Origin: an uncultured Coriobacteriaceae bacterium
GTDB taxonomy: Bacteria; Actinomycetota; Coriobacteriia; Coriobacteriales; Atopobiaceae
Reading direction: 5' to 3'
DNA: 64,000 nt
Assembly (NCBI GenBank): GCA_902790135.1
Contig: CADAQM010000010.1
Location: forward strand, 1-64,000
Each line of letters opens with the position of its first letter. Position 1 is the first letter of the stretch. Under the pieces are notes generated by a model. The model searched no databases, had not been told where the DNA came from, and saw only the letters and a list, made by a program, of their open reading frames with translations. Positions 1-8,320 of this stretch are shown piece after piece. Both the position numbers and the translations under genes were made by a program.

Positions 1-1211
1 CCCGCCTCTGCCCCATCGCGAAGGTTGTGGATGTAGGCATAGGCCGAGGTGGCCGCCCCCGCATCGGCATCCTGGCTCACGAAGGGATGGGCCTCATCGA
101 TCTTCACCGAGCCGCTATAGTGCAGCACGCCTTCGACACTGCGCAGGTGACAGCAGGTATAGGCGGGCGTCTCGTGCACGGCGGCAAGTGGTCCGCCGTT
201 GAGGCCGCAGCTGGTCATCTCGGCTTGCTCGATAGAGCCGTCCTCATGAATGACAACGGGCTCCGCCACGCCCTGCCGCGAGTTCTGGTGGCCATGGGTG
301 TGACGGTGGCCAAACACGAAGACCCGTCCGTCCGACAGCTCCACAAGCGACCCGTGGTTGTTGCCCATATAGTACGTGGCTTCCGCCTCAGTGGGCTTGC
401 CAGGCATCCCCACATCGCCGTTGGAGTGCAGCACGCCACCGTATGTGAGCGGCCCCTCGGGCGTTTCCGCATGCGCCCAGCACAACTCATGGCCTTGCAG
501 GCTCGAGTAGATGAAGTAGTAACGGCTCTTGATGCGCCGGAAGCTCGACGCCTCAAAGAAGGGATGCTCCTCGAAGCTCGTGCCATCCGCCTGCAGTTTG
601 GCCGGAGCCAAGCGATGGGGCGCCTCCGCCATCGTGACCATGTCGGACGAAAGGCGCACCACCCAGCTACCCTCAGTCACCGCGGCAGGCATGCGAGGGC
701 TTGCCTTGGGCATGCCGAAGCCCCAGTACAACCAAACCGCATCGCCTTCGACGTAGGCGGCAGGATCAAACACCATGCCGTATCCACTGTCCGAGTCGAG
801 CGGCGTTCCGCCAGGAAGTGTCACGTCGCGAAGGAAGTGATAGTGCCCCGCAGGCTCGTCGCACACGGCTACGCCGATGTGACACGGCCTGCCCACGAGC
901 ATGGACGCGATTGCGTAGTACAGGTAGAACCGCCCGTCGGGGCCCTGCGCGACATCCGGTGCGAAGAGCGGCGCATCACCGGCAGGGTTCGAGGGGTCAT
1001 CAGTCTTGCGGAAGATCACCCCTTCGAAGCGCCAGTCTGCAAGGTCGGTCTCAGGTGTCGACCAGCATACGTAGTCGCCCGGGCAATAGCTCCCGCCAGC
1101 AGCTGCATCATGCGAGCCGTACACGTACACGCGACCATCGAAGACATGTGGCTCTCCATCAGGAACGTACTCCCAGCTGGGCAGGTAGGGGTTGTAGGCA
1201 GGGCGTTTCAT
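1..1211 (-). CDS. Glycoside hydrolase family 43 protein (3' end beyond window)
   Basis: The reverse strand reads open from an ATG at 1211 (start MKRPAYNPYLPSWEYVPD) to the window edge, so about 403 N-terminal residues are present and the C-terminus is missing. The start and blade motifs fit GH43 five-bladed propellers: an early Asp in YVYGSHD, the DVAQGPDGRFYLYY blade, and a Glu in FFEASS that fits the general acid. Family members are beta-xylosidases or alpha-L-arabinofuranosidases; which one cannot be told here. No signal peptide is seen, so it is probably intracellular and acts on imported oligosaccharides. GGAGAACC just before the ATG serves as ribosome binding site. The next gene upstream on the same strand is an acetyl-esterase-like hydrolase, consistent with hemicellulose side-chain removal. 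Confidence 0.8.
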   Translation of the reverse strand, partial: MKRPAYNPYLPSWEYVPDGEPHVFDGRVYVYGSHDAAAGGSYCPGDYVCWSTPETDLADWRFEGVIFRKTDDPSNPAGDAPLFAPDVAQGPDGRFYLYYAIASMLVGRPCHIGVAVCDEPAGHYHFLRDVTLPGGTPLDSDSGYGMVFDPAAYVEGDAVWLYWGFGMPKASPRMPAAVTEGSWVVRLSSDMVTMAEAPHRLAPAKLQADGTSFEEHPFFEASSFRRIKSRYYFIYSSLQGHELCWAHAETPEGPLTYGGVLHSNGDVGMPGKPTEAEATYYMGNNHGSLVELSDGRVFVFGHRHTHGHQNSRQGVAEPVVIHEDGSIEQAEMTSCGLNGGPLAAVHETPAYTCCHLRSVEGVLHYSGSVKIDEAHPFVSQDADAGAATSAYAYIHNLRDGAEA

Positions 1212-1290
1212 TGGTTCTCCTTGGGAGGCGCGGAACGAGTTTGTCACAATTCTAAAGGCTGTTAGCGACTCTCAGTATCAGGTGGGGAGG

Positions 1291-1317
1291 GAGACAAATG
1301 ACCTGTCCCTTTGTCTC
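1291..1317. repeat. REP-like hairpin between GH43 and esterase
   Basis: GAGACAAA (1291-1298) pairs with TTTGTCTC (1310-1317) around a loop containing CTGTCCC. It sits in the short gap upstream of the GH43 gene and just after the esterase stop. It resembles the other GGGAC/GTCCC palindromes in this window and may double as a terminator. Confidence 0.45.
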
Positions 1318-1319
1318 AA

Positions 1320-2237
1320 CTAGCGGTGGCTCAGCTCTCCCCCATCGTCAAGAGCGAGCCAGCTCGCACACAGGCCAACCCATGTAGCGGCCTCATCGTT
1401 CACGAGATCCTCGCGGCTGGCCGTGCTGCGGTCCGCCAACGCCAGGCCATGAATCCCCCGTTCATAGAGGTGATACTCCACAGGCACGCCCGCGCGCTGG
1501 AGCAGCGCCACCAACTCGGTCGTCTCATACGACGCCACGACCTCATCCTCGCTGGTCTGCCATATGAAGGTGCGCGGCATGTCGGGTCGCACGTGACGAC
1601 GCAGGTCAACGCGCGCGTAGTCCTCGCCGGAGGGATCGTTCTTGCCAAAGACTGCCTTGGTTATCAACCTCGCCCCCTGTGCCTGCTCGGGCGTGGCACC
1701 AGGCTCCACTCGGCAGAGCTTCTCAGCCGAAACCATGGGGTAGCAGAGCACGAGGCCAGAAGGACGCGCGGCCTCGGCCATCGTGCCAGCCAACGCAAGC
1801 AGCTCCGCATCGTCGAAGTGCTCCGCGAGCGATCCCGCCACATGCGCCCCCGCAGAGAACCCAAGCGCGTATACGCGGCTCGCATCGACGTCCCACTCGC
1901 TGGCATGCTCGCGCACATACGCCATGGCACGCATGGCATCCACGATCTGCACGGGATAGTGCGACGAGTCGTCAACCTGCAGCAGGCCATTCGGCTCTGT
2001 AGGTGGCGCTGTTACATACACGTGGTACCGCAGGACAAAGACGTCATAGCCCAAGCCCAGGAACCGTGCCGCAACCGGCTCGTCCTCGCGGTGCGCCAGG
2101 CTGAGGTACGCTCCCCCCGGCGTTACCAGCACCGCAGGACGGGTCTTGTAGCCACCCGTCGTGACCTCAGGATCCAGAAGGTAGCAGTCGAGCCGAGTTC
2201 TTCCGTCTTCGCTCAGGCAGACCTCTTCGTAACGCAT
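1320..2237 (-). CDS. Alpha/beta-hydrolase esterase (acetyl esterase-like)
   Basis: A 305-residue alpha/beta-hydrolase. The nucleophile elbow is GFSAGAH near residue 130, and the oxyanion-hole segment is TPGGAYLSLAHR. Asp in SEDEVV and His in RGIHGL complete a plausible Ser-Asp-His triad. There is no signal peptide. The arrangement resembles BD-FAE/Aes-type carbohydrate esterases that remove acetyl groups from sugars; the substrate is inferred. The ATG at 2237 is preferred over one 18 bases upstream because GAGGAGG lies 6 bases before it. It lies just upstream of the GH43 gene on the same strand and probably deacetylates xylan-type oligosaccharides for it. Confidence 0.75.
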   Translation of the reverse strand: MRYEEVCLSEDGRTRLDCYLLDPEVTTGGYKTRPAVLVTPGGAYLSLAHREDEPVAARFLGLGYDVFVLRYHVYVTAPPTEPNGLLQVDDSSHYPVQIVDAMRAMAYVREHASEWDVDASRVYALGFSAGAHVAGSLAEHFDDAELLALAGTMAEAARPSGLVLCYPMVSAEKLCRVEPGATPEQAQGARLITKAVFGKNDPSGEDYARVDLRRHVRPDMPRTFIWQTSEDEVVASYETTELVALLQRAGVPVEYHLYERGIHGLALADRSTASREDLVNDEAATWVGLCASWLALDDGGELSHR

Positions 2238-2291
2238 GTGAATCCTCCTCGTCACCTAGTAAGTGTGATTGCGCCTTTGTCTTTGTTCTCA

Positions 2292-2363
2292 GAGCACCCG
2301 ACCAAAAGGAATCGTCCCCAACGGTCGGAGCACCCGACCAAAAGGAACCGTCCCCAATGGTCG
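2292..2363. repeat. Tandem 36-bp repeat, two copies
   Basis: Copy 1 is 2292-2327 and copy 2 is 2328-2363. They differ at two positions (AATCG/AACCG and CAACGG/CAATGG). Each copy begins GAGCACCCGACC and ends GGTCG, so it carries an internal inverted repeat (CGACC/GGTCG) around a CGTCCCC core like that of the window's other palindromes. It lies between the esterase start and the PTS terminator. Confidence 0.85.
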
Positions 2364-2378
2364 AGTCTTTTTGATAGG

Positions 2379-2407
2379 AGCGCCGCTCTCCTAGGGAGAG
2401 CGGCGCT
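2379..2407 (-). terminator. Strong hairpin after PTS EIIBC
   Basis: A 13-bp perfect GC-rich stem (AGCGCCGCTCTCC, 2379-2391, with 2395-2407) follows the EIIBC stop by about 35 bases. It lacks a good T-tract on the reverse strand, so termination efficiency is uncertain. Confidence 0.55.
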
Positions 2408-2442
2408 GGGAAAGGAAGGCTGTCTTACCTTGCCAGGAGTCC

Positions 2443-3825
2443 TTACTCCTTGCCCTCAGCCTGCTCCTTGGTGAGGCCGAAGAGCCAGGTGGTCACGAAG
2501 GCGACAACGAAGCCGATGGCCATGGCGATGCAGCCGTTGATGAAGTTGGCCTGGTCACCGCCGGCAAAGGCGAGAGGCGAGAAGATGCCGGAAGCCATGG
2601 TGTAGAAGGCCGGCAGCAGCGCCACCGCAGAGGGTGCCAATCCAGGGACGCTTGTAGCGCAGGAACACGCCGTAGAGCAGGGGCTCACCCACGCCACCGA
2701 GGAACTGGGTCAGGAAGTAGCCCCAGCACAGGCTCTTGTTCTCGGGGTCCTTCATCTTGAGGGCGACAGCGAGACCAACACCGGAGGCCGTGAAGGCCTG
2801 AACCGTGGAAGCCATGAGGAACATGGCGTCGTAGCCGACGTTGCCGAAGTTGCGATGGCGATGCCCATGATGCCGATGTGCATGCCGGTGAGGACGAGCA
2901 TGGGATAGGTAGCAGCAAAGATTGCGATGGCGAGGAAGCCGAGCGGGGAGTTGCCGATGATTTCGAAGAGGCTTGCCACACCGTTGCCGAGCATGCTGCC
3001 CAGAGGAGCCAGGATGTAGAGCTCCAACGGGATCATGAGGAGGACGGTGAGGAAGGGACCAAAGACGGTACGCACGGCGTTGGGCATGACACCGTTGATC
3101 CTCTTCTCAAGGAAGGCGAACACGGGGATGCACAGCAGGATGGGGATGAGCGTCTGGCCATAGCCAAAGAGCGGCATCGGGACCTGGGCGCCGAAGAACG
3201 AGAGGCCGGTCTCGCCACCCACGAAGGCCGCAAAGCTCGGCTCAAGCAGGGCTGCGCCGAGCATCGCACCGAGGTACGGGTTGGCACCAAGCTTCTGAGA
3301 AGCCGTGAAGCCGGCAAGGATGGGCATGAAGTAGAAGCCGGCGTTGTACATCATGTCGCAGAGGAACACGAGCGGGCTGTCAGCGGGCACCAGGTTGAGG
3401 AACGTGGGGCCGAAGACGGCGCCGAGGGTCTTGAAGAGACCGGCGGTCATCAGGACCGGGACCAGAGGAACAACCGAGCCGGAGAGGTAGTTGAGCACGG
3501 CATCGAGCACGTTCTTGGGAGTCCACTCGAACTTGGCGGGCGCGTCGTCGAGGTTCTCGTCGATGGAGCCGCCGCCACCGACACCGAGCTTGGTCAGCTC
3601 GTCGTACACCTCGGGCACGGACGGCCCGATGATGACCTGGTACATGCCGCCCTGCTTCATGACGCCCAGGACACCCTTGATGGCCTTGACGTCCTCGTCC
3701 ACGGGCACATTGTCGTCCACGAGGTTGAAGCGCAGGCGCGTCGCGCAATGGATCACCTTGCTGACGTTTTCCTTGCCACCGACCGCATCGAGCACGTCAG
3801 TTGCGATCTGCTTGTTGTCTGCCAT
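2443..3825 (-). pseudogene. PTS EIIBC, glucose/beta-glucoside superfamily, with two frameshifts
   Basis: From ATG 3825 the protein begins with an EIIB domain (phospho-acceptor Cys in VIHCATRLRF, about residue 27), followed by a multi-spanning EIIC. The frame breaks near 2853, where one base seems missing in a GGCAAC-like position, continues in a second frame (MFLMASTVQAFTASG, then GVGEPLLYGV), and breaks again near 2608-2612 before ending in FAGGDQANFINGC at 2443. Joined, the product is about 461 residues with no EIIA domain, a normal length for an EIIBC. The two shifts compensate, so they could be assembly errors or a recent inactivation. It would import and phosphorylate a glucoside or disaccharide, taking phosphate from a separate EIIA. 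The rhamnosidase gene lies upstream on the same strand. Confidence 0.8.
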
Positions 3826-3973
3826 GGTCCTTTCCTTCCCTTTTCCTTTCGAGGCTTATCTTATGCCTCTCTTTCCTTCTTGCTGTAATAACTATATTTT
3901 CCTATGTATACCTGCGACAATATCAATATGTGCGTATCAGGCTATGACTTGTTGCAGTAGTGTGGCTGTCAGG

Positions 3974-3992
3974 TCAACTTTTCGAAAGTTGA
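3974..3992. promoter_or_regulatory. Palindrome upstream of PTS EIIBC
   Basis: TCAACTTT (3974-3981) and AAAGTTGA (3985-3992) form a perfect 8-bp inverted repeat with a 3-base centre. It lies about 150 bases upstream of the EIIBC start, in an AT-rich stretch likely to hold its promoter. An operator is the simplest reading; the cognate regulator is unknown. Confidence 0.4.
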
Positions 3993-3995
3993 TAA

Positions 3996-4043
3996 GCGGG
4001 GAGCCGAGGCCGCGACGCATCCGTCACCACCCCGGCTCCCCGC
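3996..4043 (-). terminator. Hairpin after rhamnosidase
   Basis: GCGGGGAGCCG (3996-4006) pairs with CGGCTCCCCGC (4033-4043) with a 26-base loop, 20 bases beyond the rhamnosidase stop. Confidence 0.5.
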
Positions 4044-4063
4044 CATGCCCCGTTCCGGCCAAT

Positions 4064-6116
4064 CTAGCGAATATGCACGCCCGCAGGTACCTCTACCTGC
4101 ACTTCCATGCCCTTGGGAGCGCTATAGGAGAACGCGATCTCTCCGTCCTCCAAACGCTGCCAGGCAGTGCGAACGACACCCTGGTGCGTCTCGAGGGCAC
4201 AGGACACGCGATCGGTATTCTTGCTGAAGTGTGGGCGCAGCACGACCTTGTTGGCACCCACGGCGTCGTCAGCAACCCGGATGCCACCCAGACCCTGGTA
4301 GAACCACTGCAGGTAGCTGCTGAACATCGCATGGTTGTACGACGAGAGGAACATCTCGAACTGCTCGGCAAGCGCCTTGTTTCCGCTGGCGAGCATGGCC
4401 TTGTAGCTCGGAGCCTCCTCGCGGGTGAGCCAGGATTCCACCACGTCGGAGTGACCGGTGCGATGCAGAAGGTCAAAGGCGATGGTTGTGCCAAAGATGC
4501 CGGTTGTCAGCACGCCGTCCTCTTCGGCGATCTTGGTCACCAGACGCTCGGCCAGCTCATGCTCGTCGGCAAGGCCGAGGTCGGCGGCAAAGGCCAGCCC
4601 CGTCTGGGTGCCATCGCCCCAGCTTCCGTCGGCGTTGCCAAAGCGCTCGGCAATCTGTGCCTTCAGCTCCGCAAGGCGGGCCTCATAGCTCGCATCCCAG
4701 CAGGTAGTCGACGAGCTTTTGCACATACGGCCACTCCTGCTCCACCAGATCGCGGCAACCGTAGAACTGATAGGCGCGCAGCACCAGGTGCGGGTAGGCA
4801 AGCTGCCAGAGCAGCGGGCCCTCGCCATACGCCGTGCCGTTGGACCCTATGCCCATGAAGGGCGCCGTCTCGGGCACGCCTCCGGCGGCCGTCTGGTCGT
4901 TGCGGAAGTCACGCACCGTCTTACGGATGAGCCCCTCACAGTCGAATGCTGCAAGGTTGGATGCGGCGAGCGCCACCATGTCGCCACCATAGCCCAGCCG
5001 TTCGCGCGCGCAGTCCTCCCAGAGGCCATGCACGTTGTTGAGCTTGGTGCGCACCGCCGCGTCGACCATGCTGTCGTAGAACTCGTTGCCCGTGGCGATG
5101 GAGCCAACTGCCACAAGGTCGGTATGGACTGGCACCAGTGCAATCTCCTGTAGTTGGTTGCGTGATAGCCCCTCAATTACCGCATAGCGACACGAATGCA
5201 CGGTAAAGCGGTTGGTAAAGTGGTTCTCGCCATCCGTGCAAATGATGCGATCGGTCTGAATAGCGCACTCAGGTGCACCGGGACCACCGGGGATACGAAA
5301 GCCCTCAGGAACCAGACACCCTACGAGACCCGCATGGCTTGACTCGTAGGAAGGCGTTCCGCTCGCATCCAGCTCCTCCGCGTAGCGGATGGTCACCTTG
5401 TCATCCTCGCTCGCCACAAAGCTGATGTCAATCATGCCCGTATCGAGCTCGTGGAAGTCCACCACGAGCGAACCGTCTTCCAGCTCGTGTAGGTCTCGCC
5501 CAGCCACCGGCGCAAACCGTCGACAAGGCTCCACGACCGCTGGCTCCAGCATGCGGAAGTTTTTGCAGGTAATGACGTCTAGCTGCGTGCCTCGCTCGCT
5601 GCGCAGGTCACAGGTCTCACCCAAGTAGACGTTGTTAAAGAGCAGCTGGCCCTCGTGACATTCCCACGACTCGTCAGACACGAGTGCGATCTGCCCGTCT
5701 GTCTCGAGGGTGAGCATCACCTGCGGGGTGCCAACCTCGGCAAGGCGTTCTCGGAGGTTATACTTGCCAAACATCGTGAGCGGAGAGGGGTTATACCATC
5801 CGTTGCCCAGCTCAACCGAAATCTGGTTATCGCCCTCATGCACCAAGTCGCTCACATCAAAGGTGCGCACGTAGACCAGCTTGGTGTAGTTGGTCCAGTC
5901 CCCCAGAAGCTCAGAGTCGCTCACCGGTTGTCCGTTCAGCAGCAACCGTGCGTAGCCAAGCACGGCGACTCGCAGCTCTGTCTTTGACTTGGCGTCGATT
6001 GTAAACGCACGGGAAAGCACATGGTTGCGATGATCGCGATAGTACCCTGCATCATCCTTGCCGTAATCGTATATCGGTCCCGATATCCACTTGGCGTTGT
6101 CACTCACGGCCTTCAT
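4064..6116 (-). pseudogene. Alpha-L-rhamnosidase GH78, frameshifted with probable internal deletion
   Basis: The N-terminal part (to about 4690) has the GH78 beta-sandwich domains and the start of the alpha/alpha barrel with WEDCARERLGYGGD, the family's acidic substrate-binding segment. The reading frame then stops at CEL, and the barrel continues in another frame from DASYEARLAELKAQIAERF through SSYNHAMFSSYLQWFY to the stop at 4064. In intact GH78 proteins a sizeable stretch, including a GLGDW-like motif, separates these two points. I see none of it, so the junction near 4690-4700 looks like a deletion plus frameshift, not one lost base. GGGAGG favours ATG 6116 over 6128 and 6119. Divergent AraC genes start at 6213 and may control it. 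Confidence 0.75.
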
Positions 6117-6212
6117 CATGCCTCCCATACGTATCGATAGCTGTTGACTATACTTTATCTGGTATGGTTTAACTGCAACAATATGTGTTTTTGTCTTTAA
6201 TAGTATGAATCT

Positions 6213-7202
6213 GTGGAGCGTATTGTGAACCTAAGGCAGCTTCCTTCGGCATTGCTTGCCGCCTCGATGATCGAGTCGCATACCGACGAGGAAGTGTACG
6301 AGCATTTTGCCAAGCGTTATCCCCGCGTGCAGTACCATGGCCGTGAGCTCTTCCTTTTTGGCCAAGGCCGTGAGTTTGCCGACCGGAGACACATCGTGTC
6401 GTTCCACGGGGTGAACTCGGCTACCATTCCCGAGCACATCTACTCGTACGCGCTCATCACCTACTGTTGGCAGGGCATCTTCCGCATGAATGTGGACGGA
6501 AACCGCGTAGTGCTGGAAGCTGGTGACTGCATCGTGATGGACCGCCATGTCCCCCACAGCGTGGAGCCCACCGGCCCTAATGACATCACCATCAACTTCA
6601 TCCTTGCCGAGGAGTTCTTTGAGGGTCACCTGCTTGACGGCATGACCGACCTAGCCTCGCCCTTCGCAACCGAGCTCATGACGTTGGGAGCATCTCATGA
6701 GACCTGGCGCATCTATCACACGGCCAACGACGAGGTAGCGCGAACCTGTATAGAGCGCATCCTTTGCGAGCGACTCGAACCCGACATGACAAGCCCCTAT
6801 ATGGTCGACTTCTTCCTCGCGGCACTGCTCACGCACCTGCTTCGTACCTACGAACCCAAGGGCGAATTGGACGACGTGGCCTGGGAGCGCGCCGAGCTGA
6901 TTGGAACAGTGCGACAGTACATTGGCCTGCATTACCGCGAGGGAAACCTGCAGCAGATGGCGGCGGACCTCGGCTACGAGCGGACATATCTTTCCAAGTT
7001 CGTACGCCAGACCACCGGGTCCACCTTCAAGCAGCTCGTCAACGTGGAGCGCATGCGTCGTGCCGCACTACTCCTGCGTGGCACGACGCGCCCCATATAC
7101 GAGATTGCCGAAGAGGTGGGCTTGGCCAACCTCACAAGCTTCTACCAGCGATTTCGTGAGTACGCCGGCTGCACGCCGCAGGCGTACCGCAAGCAGGCAT
7201 AA
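6213..7202 (+). CDS. AraC-family transcriptional regulator with cupin sensor domain
   Basis: A 329-residue protein. The N-terminal half is a cupin-like sugar-sensing domain (VLEAGDCIVMDRHVPHSV). The C-terminal about 100 residues hold two helix-turn-helix motifs (LQQMAADLGYERTYLSKFVRQ and IYEIAEEVGLANLTSFYQRF, ending GCTPQAYRK). The start is uncertain: GTG 6213 has no convincing ribosome binding site, and ATG codons in frame downstream are possible. It is divergent from the rhamnosidase gene with about 96 bases between them, the usual layout of an AraC activator and its target. A second AraC gene follows after 12 bases, so the two are probably co-transcribed. Confidence 0.85.
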   Translation: MERIVNLRQLPSALLAASMIESHTDEEVYEHFAKRYPRVQYHGRELFLFGQGREFADRRHIVSFHGVNSATIPEHIYSYALITYCWQGIFRMNVDGNRVVLEAGDCIVMDRHVPHSVEPTGPNDITINFILAEEFFEGHLLDGMTDLASPFATELMTLGASHETWRIYHTANDEVARTCIERILCERLEPDMTSPYMVDFFLAALLTHLLRTYEPKGELDDVAWERAELIGTVRQYIGLHYREGNLQQMAADLGYERTYLSKFVRQTTGSTFKQLVNVERMRRAALLLRGTTRPIYEIAEEVGLANLTSFYQRFREYAGCTPQAYRKQA

Positions 7203-7214
7203 GGAGGTCGCACC

Positions 7215-8078
7215 ATGCTCACTTACACCATGGACGTGGAGGACCGCAGCCGCTGGATCATCTCCACGCCATCTTCCGCCGAGCTTGCGCAGCCCTACTA
7301 CTGCAGCGAGGTAGGCGACTTCTATGCGCGAGCCAAGTTTGCCACCGCACGCAGCGATAAGAACAGCTTCATCCTGTTCTACACGCTGGGCGGCGAGGGC
7401 ACGGTACGCCAAGGCGGGCAGACCATACGTCTGCCGAAGGGACAGGCGCTGCTCATGGACTGCCGCTCCCCGCAGAGCTATGGAACCTCTCCCGGGCACG
7501 GGCACTGGTATCACCTGTGGGCGCACATAGACGGGCCGGGCGTGGAGCTTGCCGGACGCACATTGGGACTACCGCGTCTTGCCCCTGTGGCAGTCCCGCT
7601 CTCGCGCCTTCAGCCACATGCGGATGTACTGTTCGAGTGCCTTGGCGCCGAGAGCGTGGGAAACGCCGCTCGTATCGGGCTGGCCGTACATGCGCTCGTA
7701 ACCGAGGTGGTGCTTGCTGCGCAGGAGACGGGACCAGCCGCTGAAGATGACCCAGTGCGCCTGGCTTGCTCGTATGTCGAGCAGCACTTTGCAGAAAAGG
7801 TCACGCTTGACGACCTCGCTCGCGCCGCCTCCGTCAGCCCTAGCTACCTCATCCGCCTCTTCAAGCGTCAGCTCGAGACCACCCCACATGACTACCTCTT
7901 GCGCTATCGCATCAGTCGCGCCAAGGAGCTGCTCGCTGAGACCACGCTCACCAGCGCAGCCATCGCAGAGCGCGTGGGATTTACCAGTGAGAGCAACTTC
8001 AGCTATCGCTTCAAGCAGATGGTGGGCCAAGGTCCGCGCGCCTACCGTCAGTCCACACCCGAGCTTGTGCTGGAGTAA
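7215..8078 (+). CDS. AraC-family transcriptional regulator with cupin sensor domain
   Basis: A 287-residue protein with an N-terminal cupin domain (IRLPKGQALLMDCRSPQSY) and a C-terminal AraC DNA-binding domain (VTLDDLARAASVSPSYLIRLFKRQ, then TSAAIAERVGFTSESNFSYRFKQ). AAGGAGG eight bases before the ATG fixes the start. It probably senses a sugar and activates glycoside genes nearby. It differs enough from the preceding AraC gene to bind a different ligand. Which genes each controls cannot be read from the sequence. Confidence 0.88.
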   Translation: MLTYTMDVEDRSRWIISTPSSAELAQPYYCSEVGDFYARAKFATARSDKNSFILFYTLGGEGTVRQGGQTIRLPKGQALLMDCRSPQSYGTSPGHGHWYHLWAHIDGPGVELAGRTLGLPRLAPVAVPLSRLQPHADVLFECLGAESVGNAARIGLAVHALVTEVVLAAQETGPAAEDDPVRLACSYVEQHFAEKVTLDDLARAASVSPSYLIRLFKRQLETTPHDYLLRYRISRAKELLAETTLTSAAIAERVGFTSESNFSYRFKQMVGQGPRAYRQSTPELVLE

Positions 8079-8320
8079 CCGGGAGCCCTGCCAAATCTGA
8101 AACGGATACGCTATCAGCGGCCGCCTGCTGCATGGATGCAACAAGCTTGAGCTGCCGGCGTCGGCTGAAACTTGGTTTCTCGAGCCTGCGGCAATCGCTC
8201 AGGCATGTTGAAACTGCATACCGCCTTATCGAATCGGCAAGCTTCATTTTGCTGCATCCGTGTATCTTAAAGCTGCGAGACAACTTCGCTCAATTGCAGC
8301 ATTTTGGGAAGGGAGAGGAC

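Noticed and set aside
27-1265. A long forward-strand open frame opposite the GH43 gene.
   Set aside because: The reverse strand encodes a clear GH43 protein here. The forward frame is a by-product of GC-rich codon bias and has no family motif.
8079-8320. An upstream extension of gltA from 8132.
   Set aside because: The extra residues do not match the family, and GGGAGAGG supports the ATG at 8321.
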